Assembly (NCBI GenBank): GCA_964531675.1
Contig: CAZHFW010000037.1
Location: forward strand, 1-36,374
Origin: CAZHFW01 sp964531675
GTDB taxonomy: Bacteria; Planctomycetota; Phycisphaerae; Phycisphaerales; UBA1924
Reading direction: 5' to 3'
DNA: 36,374 nucleotides
Every line of letters begins with the position of its first letter. Positions within the stretch are counted from its first letter, which is position 1. This document shows, in pieces, positions 8,218 to 18,118 of the stretch. Position numbers and translations under genes: made by a program. The notes beneath the pieces were generated by a model. The model was not told where the DNA came from. It saw nothing but the letters and a program-made list of their open reading frames with translations, and ran no database searches.

Positions 8218-9132
8218 ATGCACCGTCGAGACTTTCTCGCCGCCGCCGCGGCATTGGCCGCTACCTCCACGCTCTCCCGCGCCGGGGTGGAACCTCCGGA
8301 AGCGGCCACGCCCAAGCGCACGCTCAGGAAGGCGGTCATGCTCGGCATGATCGGCGGCGGGGACACGGTCATGGACAAGTTCCAGATCGCCCGCGATGCG
8401 GGCCTCCACGGCGTGGAGGTCGACAGCCCATCGAAACTCTCCGCCGATGAGCTGCTCGCGGCCCAGGAGAAGACCGGCATCAAGATCCATGGCCTGGTGA
8501 ACTCCATGCACTGGAGCGTGCCTCTGAACTCGCCCGATCCCACGGCGCGGGCCAAGCTCCTGGAGTCCATCCGCACCAACATCGCCGAGGCGACCAGGTT
8601 CGGCGCGGGGAGCATCCTGCTCGTCCCCGCCGTCGTGCGTGACGGGATGGCGTACGACGACGCGTACCGCATCACCCAGGAAGAGCTCAAGAAGGTGCTT
8701 CCGGAGGCGGAAAAGGCGGGTGTGAAGATTTCCATCGAGAACGTGTGGAACAACTTCCTGCTCAGCCCGCTCGAGGCGGCCTGCTATGTCGATGAGCTGC
8801 ATTCCACCGCGGCGGGCTGGCACTTCGACATCGGCAACGTGATCAACTTCGGATGGCCCGACCAGTGGATCCGCGTGCTGGGCGCGCGGATCCAGAGGCT
8901 GCACATCAAGGACTTCTCGCGCAAGAAGCGGGATGCCGAGGGCCTCTGGAAGGGTTTCAACGTCGAGCTCGGCGAAGGCGACGCGGGTTGGGCCAAGGTC
9001 ATGAAGGCTCTGGATGACGTCGGCTACTCGACGGATCCCGCGGGACGCTGGGCCACAGCGGAAGTGGGGGGAGGCGACGCCAAGCGCATCGCGCAGGTCT
9101 CCCAGCAGATGGACAAGCTCTTTGCGATGTGA
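8218..9132 (+). CDS. Tat-exported sugar isomerase/epimerase (TIM barrel) 1
   Basis: A 304-residue protein of the xylose-isomerase-like TIM-barrel family. The N-terminus HRRDFLAAAAALAA is a twin-arginine signal. The barrel shows VEVDSP near the first strands, a metal-ligand-type ISIENVWNNFLLSP, WHFDIGNVINFGWP and LHIKDFSR, the usual places for the Glu, Asp/His and His metal ligands, and ends TAEVGGGD. Members isomerise or epimerise sugars and keto-sugars with a divalent metal; some act on keto-glycosides made by Gfo/Idh/MocA partners, matching the gene order here. Export of this family is common in planctomycetes and unusual elsewhere. The ATG at 8218 has GGAG 7 bases upstream. The exact substrate is unknown. 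Confidence 0.88.
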   Translation: MHRRDFLAAAAALAATSTLSRAGVEPPEAATPKRTLRKAVMLGMIGGGDTVMDKFQIARDAGLHGVEVDSPSKLSADELLAAQEKTGIKIHGLVNSMHWSVPLNSPDPTARAKLLESIRTNIAEATRFGAGSILLVPAVVRDGMAYDDAYRITQEELKKVLPEAEKAGVKISIENVWNNFLLSPLEAACYVDELHSTAAGWHFDIGNVINFGWPDQWIRVLGARIQRLHIKDFSRKKRDAEGLWKGFNVELGEGDAGWAKVMKALDDVGYSTDPAGRWATAEVGGGDAKRIAQVSQQMDKLFAM

Positions 9133-9164
9133 GTCTTGAACTCCGGGAGGGGGCCGCTTTGAAC

Positions 9165-11021
9165 ATGAAGTCACTCGTCACGATGGGATCGCTCGCCAGC
9201 CTGCTCGCGGCCTGCGCGGGGCTTGCGGGATGCCAGACCTCCAAGCCCGCGGGGAGCGACCGGAAGGTGTCCTCAACGCTTCCGATCCCGCCTTCCACGC
9301 CCATCGTGGAGTCCGAGCAGCAGCATGACGCTCGCATGTCCTGGTGGCGTGACGCGCGCTTCGGGATGTTCGTGCACTGGGGGATCTACGCGGTTCCCGC
9401 GGGGCGCTGGCCCGGATACGACAGCAAGAACATCGGGGAGTGGATCCAGCGCAACGCCAAGGTCCCGGTGTACGAGTACGAGAAGTTCTCCGAGCAGTTC
9501 AACCCGGTCGATTACGACCCGCAGGCCTGGGTGTCGATGGCCAAGGACGCGGGCTGCAAGTACATCGTGATCACGAGCAAGCACCACGACGGATTCTCGA
9601 TGTTCGACAGCGCATACTCGCGGTACGACATCGTGGACGCGACGCCGTACGGCAAGGATCCCATGCGGGCCTTGGCCGCCGAGACGCGCCGCCAGGGCCT
9701 GCAGATGTGCTTCTATTACTCGATCTGGGACTGGCACAACGCGGACTTCCGCAAGGACCGCATGCCGATCTACTCGTGGTTCATGAAGAACCAGCTCCGC
9801 GAGCTTGTGCAGCTCTACGGGCCCCTGGGCGTCCTCTGGTTCGACGGCGAGTGGCCCGACGAGTGGACCGAGGAGATGGGCCAGGACCTGTACAACTACG
9901 TCCGGGGCCTCCAGCCTTCGATCATCGTGAACAACCGCGTGGGCAAGGCCCGCGACGACATGGCGGGGATCTCCAAGTACAAGGGCGCGGGCGACTACGA
10001 CACGCCCGAGCAGGAAGTGCCGAGCAAGGGTCTCCCGGGCGTCGACTGGGAAACCTGCATGACCATGAACGACACCTGGGGCTACAAGCTCGACGACCAC
10101 AACTGGAAGTCGTCCACCCAGCTCGTCCGCACCCTGGTCGAGGTCGTCAGCAAGGGAGGCAACTTCCTGCTCAACGTCGGCCCCGACGCCAAGGGCAGAA
10201 TCCCCGCCGAGAGCGTCAAGCTCATGGGCGAGATCGGCAAGTGGATGCGCATCAACGATGCTGCGATCTACGGCACCACCGCCAGTCCGTTCGATCGCTC
10301 CCCCTGGGGACGCGCGACGCAGAAGACCGTCGACGGCAAGCGGCTGCTGTATCTCCATGTCTTCGACTGGCCGGCCGATGGCACGCTGCGGATCCCGGGC
10401 CTCAAGTCCAAGCCCAAGGCCGCCCGCGTGCTCGGCTCGAGCACGCCCGTGACCTCGTGGCGCACCGAGGGCTCTGATCTGGTCCTGAGCGTGCAGAAGA
10501 CGCCGGTCCATCCCGCGGCGACCGTCGTCGAACTCACGCTCGACGGGCCGCCTGACGTTGAGCAGTTGGCGCAGGCGTACCACAAGCAGAACGCCGACGG
10601 GAAGATCGAGCTGCTCGCGGCGGACGCGGACCTGCCGGGGCGTTCGCCTCGGATCGAGTCGCGCGAGAACATCCCGAGCCTTGGCTTCTGGACGGATGCC
10701 TCGGGCGTGGCGCGGTGGTATGTCGACGTCGCCAAGCCCGGAGCGTTCGACGCGGCGCTCCAGCTCGCGTGCAAGGACGAGAGCGCCGGAGATGTGTTCA
10801 AGCTCACAGTCACAGGCCCGGACGGCACCGCTGCGGTCCTGTCCGGTCCGGTTCCCGCCACCGGAGATTGGGGGAACTTCACGAGCATGTCCCTGGGGCA
10901 GATGACGCTGGGAACGACCGGCAAGTACGTGGTCGAGCTCAAGCCCGCGACCGACAAGCTCAAGAATGCGCTGATGAATCTCCGCCGCATCGACCTTGTG
11001 CCCACGTCCAGTTCCAAGTAG
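9165..11021 (+). CDS. GH29 alpha-L-fucosidase lipoprotein with C-terminal beta-domain
   Basis: A 618-residue glycoside hydrolase family 29 enzyme, expected to release alpha-L-fucose with retention. The ATG at 9165 is preferred over the GTG at 9129, which overlaps the preceding stop, because it directly begins a signal ending in lipobox LAGC near residues 20-25. Catalytic landmarks are WWRDARFGMFVHWGIYAVPAG, ITSKHHDGFSMFDS, and LWFDGEW with the expected nucleophile Asp227. GGNFLLNVGPDAKG marks the end of the (beta/alpha)8 domain near 335-350. A C-terminal region of about 140 residues (GFWTDASGVARWYVDVAKPG onwards) looks like a beta-sandwich, possibly carbohydrate binding. The enzyme should sit on the cell envelope and act on fucosylated glycans. 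It is 32 bases after the isomerase gene, in the same operon. Confidence 0.93.
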   Translation: MKSLVTMGSLASLLAACAGLAGCQTSKPAGSDRKVSSTLPIPPSTPIVESEQQHDARMSWWRDARFGMFVHWGIYAVPAGRWPGYDSKNIGEWIQRNAKVPVYEYEKFSEQFNPVDYDPQAWVSMAKDAGCKYIVITSKHHDGFSMFDSAYSRYDIVDATPYGKDPMRALAAETRRQGLQMCFYYSIWDWHNADFRKDRMPIYSWFMKNQLRELVQLYGPLGVLWFDGEWPDEWTEEMGQDLYNYVRGLQPSIIVNNRVGKARDDMAGISKYKGAGDYDTPEQEVPSKGLPGVDWETCMTMNDTWGYKLDDHNWKSSTQLVRTLVEVVSKGGNFLLNVGPDAKGRIPAESVKLMGEIGKWMRINDAAIYGTTASPFDRSPWGRATQKTVDGKRLLYLHVFDWPADGTLRIPGLKSKPKAARVLGSSTPVTSWRTEGSDLVLSVQKTPVHPAATVVELTLDGPPDVEQLAQAYHKQNADGKIELLAADADLPGRSPRIESRENIPSLGFWTDASGVARWYVDVAKPGAFDAALQLACKDESAGDVFKLTVTGPDGTAAVLSGPVPATGDWGNFTSMSLGQMTLGTTGKYVVELKPATDKLKNALMNLRRIDLVPTSSSK

Positions 11022-11077
11022 TGTGAATCCCCCGGGTTGCACCCGTCCATCCGCTCAAGCCAATCGAGGAGCCCTCC

Positions 11078-12373
<1,296 letters not shown>

Positions 12374-12487
12374 GCCCCAAGTCGTCCTCCGTCTCTGTTT
12401 CCAGGCTTGCGGCGCGGACCGCTGCATTTGGCGACCCGCCCGCCTCCGCCCGGATTCGCGTTTTCATCGCGCCAACAAGGATCCTGC

Positions 12488-13852
12488 ATGCGAGTCCTCG
12501 CGTCCGTCGGCCTGACTCTGCTTCTCTCCGCAGCTGCGGCGGCGCAGGTCGCGCATCCGCCGCGATTGGCCGAGCCCATCGTGGTGGGAGGCCAGTCATT
12601 TGCGGTTCCCACGCCGGAACAGCTCGCGTGGCATCAGCTTGAGCTGGGTATGTTCATCCACCTGGCTCCCCAGACCTGGCAGGACAAGGAAACAGACGAC
12701 CTCTCCACGCCCGCGTCGGCGATCAATCCGGAAAAGCTCAACACGGATCAATGGGTCGCGGTCGCAAAGTCGATGGGCGCCAAGTACATCGTGTTCGTCG
12801 CCAAGCACGAGGGCGGGTTCTGCTGGTGGCCGACCCAGACCACGGACTACTCCGTCAAGTCCTCACCCTGGCGCGGCGGGAAGGGCGATGTCCTCGCCGA
12901 TCTGTCCGCGTCCTGCGCCAAGGCGGGCATGAAGCTCGGTGTCTACCTGTCTCCCCAGGACAAGAAGCACGGCGTCGGCGTCGGCGGGAAAGCCAAGAAC
13001 CCCGCGGATCAGGCGGCCTACGAAAGGTTCTTCCGTCAGCAGCTCACCGAAGTTCTCTCGAACTACGGCGAGATGGTCGAGGTCTGGTTCGATGGCAGTC
13101 TGATCTTCGACGTCGGCGACATTCTCGAGAAGCACGCGCCCCACGCGATGGTCTTCCAGGGGCCGCAGGCGACGATCCGCTGGGTTGGGAACGAGGATGG
13201 CGTCGCCCCGAGCACCAACTGGAATCCGGTGAAGACCGGCGTCAAGCAGTGGGGGGACTACACCGCCTCGGACTCCGATCCGGAAGGCGACCGCTGGCTC
13301 CCAAGCGAGTGCGACGCGCGAATCCGCGCGACCTGGTTCTGGAAGACGTTCAACCTGGACACGCTCAAGACCGCCGACCAGCTGCTCGAGATGTACGAGC
13401 GATCGGTCGGCCGGGGAGGCGTGCTTCTGCTGAACAACACGCCCGATCGCTCGGGCCTGATCCCCGAGACGGACGCTGTCAGATCCGCCGAGATGGGCGA
13501 ACTGATCGCGGCCCACTTCGGGGTCGCGGTCTGCAGCACCTCGGGGAAGGGAACCGAGCTGATCGCGCAGCCTTCGGCGCCAACCACGATCGATCGCGTG
13601 GTCCTGCAGGAAGACATCAAGTCGGGCCAGCGCGTCCGGGGCTACGTGCTCGAGGGGCTGGTCGGAGACGCGTGGAAGCCCCTGGCAAAGGGCACGACGA
13701 TCGGCTCCAAGCGAATCGAGCGGTTCGAGCCGATCACGGTCGCCTCGGTCCGCCTGCGCGTGACGGACTCCCGGGCCGAGCCGATCATCCGGAACATGTC
13801 GCTGCACGCGCCGGTGCCCGCCGGGCAAGTTGAGAAGAGGAGCAACCCATGA
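12488..13852 (+). CDS. GH29 alpha-L-fucosidase, secreted
   Basis: A 454-residue family 29 glycoside hydrolase. The ATG at 12488 has AAGGA 7-8 bases upstream and starts a Sec signal peptide (VLASVGLTLLLSAAAAA, cleavage near AAA-QV). Landmarks are HQLELGMFIHLAPQTW, VFVAKHEGGFCWWPT, VEVWFDGSL with expected nucleophile Asp202, and GRGGVLLLNNTPDRSGLIP. The N-terminus differs strongly from the other fucosidase gene (HLAPQTW instead of HWGIYAVP), so it is a divergent GH29 subgroup rather than a recent copy. The last 90 residues (about 360-450) look like a beta-sandwich of the galactose-binding type. The gene's stop overlaps the next start (ATGA), so the two should be translationally coupled. Confidence 0.9.
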   Translation: MRVLASVGLTLLLSAAAAAQVAHPPRLAEPIVVGGQSFAVPTPEQLAWHQLELGMFIHLAPQTWQDKETDDLSTPASAINPEKLNTDQWVAVAKSMGAKYIVFVAKHEGGFCWWPTQTTDYSVKSSPWRGGKGDVLADLSASCAKAGMKLGVYLSPQDKKHGVGVGGKAKNPADQAAYERFFRQQLTEVLSNYGEMVEVWFDGSLIFDVGDILEKHAPHAMVFQGPQATIRWVGNEDGVAPSTNWNPVKTGVKQWGDYTASDSDPEGDRWLPSECDARIRATWFWKTFNLDTLKTADQLLEMYERSVGRGGVLLLNNTPDRSGLIPETDAVRSAEMGELIAAHFGVAVCSTSGKGTELIAQPSAPTTIDRVVLQEDIKSGQRVRGYVLEGLVGDAWKPLAKGTTIGSKRIERFEPITVASVRLRVTDSRAEPIIRNMSLHAPVPAGQVEKRSNP

Positions 13853-14715
13853 ATCGCCGCGATTTTCTCGAAGCCTCCGCTGCCGCCGCCGCTGTGCCGG
13901 TGATCGGCGTCGCCGCCGCATCCGGGGCCTCGCGGACCGAACCCGCAAAGCTCAAGGGCCGCATCAACCACTCCGCCTGCCGGTGGTGCTACTCGGGCAT
14001 GAAGCTCGACGACCTCTGCAAGGCCGGCGCGGAGATGGGGCTCAAATCCATCGAGCTGCTCAATCCGGACGAGTTCGAGACCGTCAGGAAATACGGCCTC
14101 ACCTGCGCGGTCGCCTCCTTCGTCAAGGCCAATCCCATCCCCAAGGGCTTCAACCGCGTCGAGAACCACGACGCGATCATCAAGGAGCTCGAGGAACGCC
14201 TTCCGATCGTCAAGGCCGCGGGAATCCCCGCCCAGATCGTCTTCTCCGGGAACCGCAACGGCCTCTCGGACAAGGAAGGTCTGGAGAACTGCGCCAAGGG
14301 CCTGAAGCGCATCACGCCTCTTGCCGAGCAGCTCGGCGTGACCATCGTCATGGAGCTCCTGAACTCCAAGGTCGACCACAAGGACTACCAGTGCGACCAC
14401 ACCGCGTGGGGCGCTGAGCTCGTCAAGCAGGTCGGCTCACCCCGGTTCAAGCTGCTCTACGACATCTACCACATGCAGATCATGGAAGGCGACGTGATCC
14501 GCACCATCAATCAGTACTTCGACGCGATCGGCCACTTCCACACCGGCGGCAATCCGGGTCGTCGCGAGATCGATCAGTCCCAGGAACTCAACTACGTCGC
14601 GATCTGCAAGGCGATCGCGGACAAGGGATACACAGGCTTCATCGGCCAGGAGTTCATCCCCTCCCGCGACCCGATGACGAGCCTCCGCGAAGCCATCCTG
14701 ATCTGCGACGTCTGA
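13849..14715 (+). CDS. Tat-exported hydroxypyruvate-isomerase-like TIM-barrel protein
   Basis: A 288-residue protein of the hydroxypyruvate isomerase (Hyi) branch of the TIM-barrel family. The start ATG overlaps the fucosidase stop by 4 bases. The N-terminus NRRDFLEASAAAAAVPVIG is a twin-arginine signal. Family landmarks are VMELLNSKVDH (metal-ligand Glu), LLYDIYHMQIMEGD, IGHFHTGGNPGR and GQEFIPSRDP. Cytosolic Hyi interconverts hydroxypyruvate and tartronate semialdehyde, but export and the company of fucosidases and Gfo/Idh/MocA enzymes suggest a sugar or keto-sugar substrate here. It is the last gene of the series, followed 42 bases later by an intrinsic terminator. Family firm; reaction uncertain. 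Confidence 0.9.
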   Translation: MNRRDFLEASAAAAAVPVIGVAAASGASRTEPAKLKGRINHSACRWCYSGMKLDDLCKAGAEMGLKSIELLNPDEFETVRKYGLTCAVASFVKANPIPKGFNRVENHDAIIKELEERLPIVKAAGIPAQIVFSGNRNGLSDKEGLENCAKGLKRITPLAEQLGVTIVMELLNSKVDHKDYQCDHTAWGAELVKQVGSPRFKLLYDIYHMQIMEGDVIRTINQYFDAIGHFHTGGNPGRREIDQSQELNYVAICKAIADKGYTGFIGQEFIPSRDPMTSLREAILICDV

Positions 14716-14756
14716 CGAAAGCCGACGAAGAATCATCCGCCCACAACGAGCGCCAC

Positions 14757-14796
14757 GCCCACGACAAGTCCGCGAGTCGTGGGCTTCTTTATTCTT
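14757..14796 (+). terminator. Intrinsic terminator of the plus-strand sugar operon
   Basis: A perfect 9-bp stem, GCCCACGAC (14757-14765) and GTCGTGGGC (14776-14784) with a 10-base loop, is followed by the T-rich run TTCTTTATTCTT. It lies 42 bases after the stop of the hydroxypyruvate-isomerase-like gene, between convergent genes. Confidence 0.85.
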
Positions 14797-14809
14797 CCTT
14801 CGTCCTCAC

Positions 14810-16255
14810 TCACTTGGCATCAAGCGACTTCACCTTGATGTTCCGGAACCACACCTCATCGCCATGGTCCTGAAGGCAGATGTGCCCCTTGGAGCGGGTT
14901 CCAAAGTCGGGCATCTTGGTGAACTTGCTCTCGGAGTAGGCCTTCTTGTACTCCTCGCTTGCTGTATCGACGTCGACGACCTTCACGCCGTTGAGCCAGT
15001 GCTGGATGTGCGTGCCCTTGACGATCACGTGGGCGTGGTTCCACTCGCCCGGCGGGCGTGCGGTCTCGTGGGCGCAGGCCTGGAGCGCGTAGAGCGTGCC
15101 CGCGCGCGTCTTGGCGTTCTTCCCGTCCGGATGGCGTGCATCGTCGAGGATCTGCATCTCCATGCCGGTTTCCCATGTGTACTGGTGGTCTTCGGTGGAG
15201 CGGTAGATGATGCCGCTGTTGGCGCCGGGCGTCACGAGCCAGTCGACGGAGAACTCGAAATCGCCGAACTGGTCCTTGGTGACGATGTCGCCGCCGCCCA
15301 CGCCCTTGGTGTGGCGGATGGTGCCGTCAACGATGGTCCACGATCCGTCGGTGGGCATGCCTTCTTTCTTGAACCCGCGGAGCCCGGTGGGGTCCTTGCC
15401 GTCAAAGAGCAGCACCCAGCCATCCTGCTTCTCGGCTTCGGTCAGCAGGTTGGCCTTGCGGGTGTCTTGCCACGCGGATCCAAGAGTGACCTTGCCGGTC
15501 GCGGCCCACTCGGCTCCACGCACGAAGAGCGTGCGGAATCCCGGGGAGACGACCGACGTCTTGGTGTCGTCGGCTCCGACCCAGACATGGCCCAGCGGTG
15601 TCGCAAAGACGCGTCCTTTGCCGTAGGCGAGCGTCAGCGCCATGGGCTCGTTGTTCCCCGTGCCGCCCGAGTCCTTGCTCGACATGGCCTGCGCCAGCAG
15701 CGTGTAGGGCGAGTTCTGCGGGTTGACGAGCTTGTGGTAGAGCTCATCGGGCGTGTTGAACGACTCCATCCCCGCGGTGATCGGGTGCTTGGCGTCCACG
15801 ATCTCGACCTTGAACTCGTGGACCTTGCCGTGCCCGGTGCCGTCGCGCCACATCAGGCCGATCATCTTCTCGTACTCAGTCCAGCCCTTGAACGCGTTGT
15901 TGGACGCGTGGAGCGAGACCACGCCCACGCCGCCCGCGACCGCGTCCAGGAAGTTCTTCTCCGCGAGTTCTCCCCAGCGGGGCGACTTGCCCGCATCGTT
16001 GTAGTCCAGCACGATGAGCTGGTACTGCTTGAGCTTGCCCGCATCCGCCAGCGTCGTTTCGGGCGTCTCGGTGATGTCAACCGAGAAGCGTCCCGTCGCT
16101 TCAAGCGTCTCCTCATGCACGCGGCTGGTGTACCACCAGTTGTGGTTGTTCTGCCCGGTGATGAGCAGGGTCTTGATGGTGTCCTGAGCCAGCGCCGATC
16201 CGGCGCCGAAAGCCAGGGCGGAGGCGAGGATTCCGAATCGAGCAAGCGTGTTCAC
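14810..16255 (-). CDS. Secreted ThuA-DUF1080 fusion (keto-glycoside hydrolase type)
   Basis: A 481-residue exported protein. A Sec signal peptide (AGSALA-QD near residue 24) leads into a ThuA-like domain (about 27-250; KTLLITGQNNHNWW, GVVSLHASNNAF, LGHVWVGAD), related to class I glutamine-amidotransferase folds and tied to sugar utilisation. A DUF1080 domain follows (about 275-480; GWVLLFDGKDPTGL, GANSGIIYRS, GMEMQILDDARHPD, WNHAHVIVKG, GHICLQDHGDEVWFRNIKV). Some DUF1080 proteins cleave 3-keto-glycosides, the product expected of Gfo/Idh/MocA dehydrogenases. Both domains in one polypeptide beside four such dehydrogenases fit that role. The ribosome site AAGGAAG is 9-10 bases before the ATG. 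Last gene of a six-gene minus-strand series. Activity of the ThuA half is unknown. Confidence 0.9.
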   Translation of the reverse strand: MNTLARFGILASALAFGAGSALAQDTIKTLLITGQNNHNWWYTSRVHEETLEATGRFSVDITETPETTLADAGKLKQYQLIVLDYNDAGKSPRWGELAEKNFLDAVAGGVGVVSLHASNNAFKGWTEYEKMIGLMWRDGTGHGKVHEFKVEIVDAKHPITAGMESFNTPDELYHKLVNPQNSPYTLLAQAMSSKDSGGTGNNEPMALTLAYGKGRVFATPLGHVWVGADDTKTSVVSPGFRTLFVRGAEWAATGKVTLGSAWQDTRKANLLTEAEKQDGWVLLFDGKDPTGLRGFKKEGMPTDGSWTIVDGTIRHTKGVGGGDIVTKDQFGDFEFSVDWLVTPGANSGIIYRSTEDHQYTWETGMEMQILDDARHPDGKNAKTRAGTLYALQACAHETARPPGEWNHAHVIVKGTHIQHWLNGVKVVDVDTASEEYKKAYSESKFTKMPDFGTRSKGHICLQDHGDEVWFRNIKVKSLDAK

Positions 16256-16278
16256 GTGCGAGCTTCCTTGTGTGCGTG

Positions 16279-16293
16279 ACGCCCCGCGGGCGT
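16279..16293. repeat. Short intercistronic hairpin
   Basis: The inverted repeat ACGCCC-CGC-GGGCGT lies in the 64-base gap between the TIM-barrel isomerase 2 gene and the ThuA-DUF1080 gene on the minus strand. There is no T-run. It may be an mRNA-stabilising element or chance in high-GC DNA. Confidence 0.35.
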
Positions 16294-16319
16294 GCCTTGG
16301 CCGGTCGTCGTGGTGTGCC

Positions 16320-17246
16320 TTACTTGGCCGACGCCATCTCGGCGCGGATCTTCTCGAGCAGGGCCTTGGTGAGCTTGATGCCGTCGGGCTCGGAGTGCTT
16401 GTCGCCTTCGTACTCGATCCCGATGCGGGCGTGGTAACCCGCGTCCATCACGATCTTGAGCATGCGGTGATAGTCGATCTCCGCTTCCTCGCCCTTGTCG
16501 TTGAAGACGTGCGACTTGGCGCTCACGCCCTTGGCGTACGGCATCATGTCCTCGACGCCCTGGTACCGGTCGTACTCCTTGGGGTCGAAGTTCCCGAAGT
16601 CGGGCAGCGTGCCCACGCGGGGGTGGTTCACCTTCTTCATCACGCCCGTGAGCCACTTGCCGTTGCTCGACAGACCCCAGTGATTCTCCACGATCGTGAA
16701 GAGCCCGAGCTTGTCGGTGTACTCGCAGAGCATGTGCAGCCCGTCGGCCGCGCGATCCTGCTGCTCTTCGAACGTGCCCGAGCTCTGCGCATTCACCCGG
16801 ATCGAGTGACATCCGAGCTCCTTGGCCGCATCGGCCCACTTGTAGTGGTTCTCGACCGCCTTCTTGCGCTTGGCCTGGTCGGCGTCGCCGAGGGCGCCCT
16901 CGCCGTCGCACATGATCAGGACGCTCGTGACGCCGTGGTCGGCGCAGCGCTTCTTGAGCTCCTTGACGTAGTCCATGTCGCCCTTCTTGGCGAAGAAGCT
17001 GTTGACGTATTCGACCGCGTCGATGCCGTAGACCTCCTTGGCGACCTTGGGGAAGTCCAGGTGATCGAGCTCTTTCTTCTGGAGGGCGCGGTGGAGCGAC
17101 CACTGGGCCAGGGAGATCGTGAAGAGCTCCTTGCCGTCGCCGCGGGCGGTTCGTGCCGGCCTGGCCTGCGCGCTGTTCGAAAGGCCCATGAGCCCAACCC
17201 CCGCGACGCTGACCGCCGCACGCTGCACAAACTCACGCCGATTCAT
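16320..17246 (-). CDS. Tat-exported sugar isomerase/epimerase (TIM barrel) 2
   Basis: A 308-residue xylose-isomerase-like TIM-barrel protein. The ATG at 17246 is chosen over the adjacent GTG because GGAGG is 6 bases upstream of it. The N-terminus NRREFVQRAAVSVAGVGLMG is a twin-arginine signal with an ALA-type cut near SAQA. Barrel landmarks are IDAVEYVNSFFAKKGDMDYV, TIVENHWGLSSNGKWL (metal-ligand Glu), LPDFGNFDPKEYDRYQGV, AKSHVFNDKGEEAEIDY and IGIEYEGDKHSEPDGI. This subgroup is widespread in planctomycetes next to Gfo/Idh/MocA and DUF1080 genes, matching its neighbours on both sides. Probable role: periplasmic isomerisation or elimination of a keto-sugar. Substrate unknown. Confidence 0.9.
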   Translation of the reverse strand: MNRREFVQRAAVSVAGVGLMGLSNSAQARPARTARGDGKELFTISLAQWSLHRALQKKELDHLDFPKVAKEVYGIDAVEYVNSFFAKKGDMDYVKELKKRCADHGVTSVLIMCDGEGALGDADQAKRKKAVENHYKWADAAKELGCHSIRVNAQSSGTFEEQQDRAADGLHMLCEYTDKLGLFTIVENHWGLSSNGKWLTGVMKKVNHPRVGTLPDFGNFDPKEYDRYQGVEDMMPYAKGVSAKSHVFNDKGEEAEIDYHRMLKIVMDAGYHARIGIEYEGDKHSEPDGIKLTKALLEKIRAEMASAK

Positions 17247-17323
17247 CACAAACCTCCAGATCCCGGAACGATGTCATCAGTTCTCGACCGCATCGGAAGC
17301 TCTTCCCCCGATGCAGCGGTTGT

Positions 17324-18085
17324 TCAAGCGGACGCCTTCTTGGGAAGCCAAAGATCCAGGAGGATCAGCAAGATCAGAAGGGCGGTCCCGCCGTTGTACA
17401 CGGCGCCCGCACCCACGATCAGGTACACGAACGCATCCGCTTCGCGGGCGAGCCACCAGCTTCCGATGTCGCAGAGCAGGGCGACGCCGACCACGCCGAG
17501 CAGCAGGTTCGTCAACCCGCGCAGGCGGCTGGTGCCGCAGGCCAGCAATGTCACGACAATGCTGAGTGCGCCCAGGCTGAGCGCGTGGGCGTGCGTGGAC
17601 ATCGCGACGATCTTCACCGGCACGGGCTCGATCTTGCGCGCAAACGCGACCTTCTTCACGTCGTCCCAGAACTCCAGAGGCAGCGCCCTGGCCCGCGGAT
17701 CCGCCTTCTCCGCCTTGCGGGAATGGCAGCTCAGACAGTTCTTGGCGATCAGCTCCGCGGGGGCCGCAGCTCCCAGATCCAGGCTGTCGTATTCCTCCGC
17801 GACCTTGGAACCTTCGAGCCACTTGAGCAGCGTCTGCCGCGCGTCCTTCGGGAGCTCCTCCGGATGGCCCGCGAGCAACGCCTCGTGAAGCTTCGCGGGG
17901 GAGTCGATGCCGCGATAGGCGCTGCGCACGTCATCCACCGTCAGCCCGGGCTGTTCATCGCGTTTCTCGTAATGCCAGAACAGGTGGGCCGCCGACGCGC
18001 CAAGCCCGATGAGCAGGACCAGGAGGAGGCCGGTCAGCCCGAGTCGCACCATTCCAGGAAGTTCGCGAAGCTTGAAGTTCACCAT
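17324..18085 (-). CDS. Membrane protein with single CxxCH heme-c motif
   Basis: A 253-residue protein of no family I can name with certainty. A first membrane helix at about 14-34 is followed by a soluble stretch with one c-type heme site, CLSCH (Cys117, Cys120, His121), and then three hydrophobic segments at about 160-182, 190-210 and 218-246. The order is therefore helix, extracytoplasmic heme domain, membrane bundle. A possible distal histidine or methionine ligand is MSTHAHA (about 162-168). The ATG at 18085 has GGAGG only 1 base upstream; the next codon, GTG, would have 4-base spacing, so the start is uncertain by one codon. It lies between Gfo/Idh/MocA and isomerase genes, with 33- and 77-base gaps. 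It could pass electrons from periplasmic sugar oxidation to the respiratory chain, which is inference. Confidence 0.85.
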   Translation of the reverse strand: MVNFKLRELPGMVRLGLTGLLLVLLIGLGASAAHLFWHYEKRDEQPGLTVDDVRSAYRGIDSPAKLHEALLAGHPEELPKDARQTLLKWLEGSKVAEEYDSLDLGAAAPAELIAKNCLSCHSRKAEKADPRARALPLEFWDDVKKVAFARKIEPVPVKIVAMSTHAHALSLGALSIVVTLLACGTSRLRGLTNLLLGVVGVALLCDIGSWWLAREADAFVYLIVGAGAVYNGGTALLILLILLDLWLPKKASA

Positions 18086-18118
18086 GCCTCCGTCACAGGG
18101 ATCTTGCCCGGAATCAGG

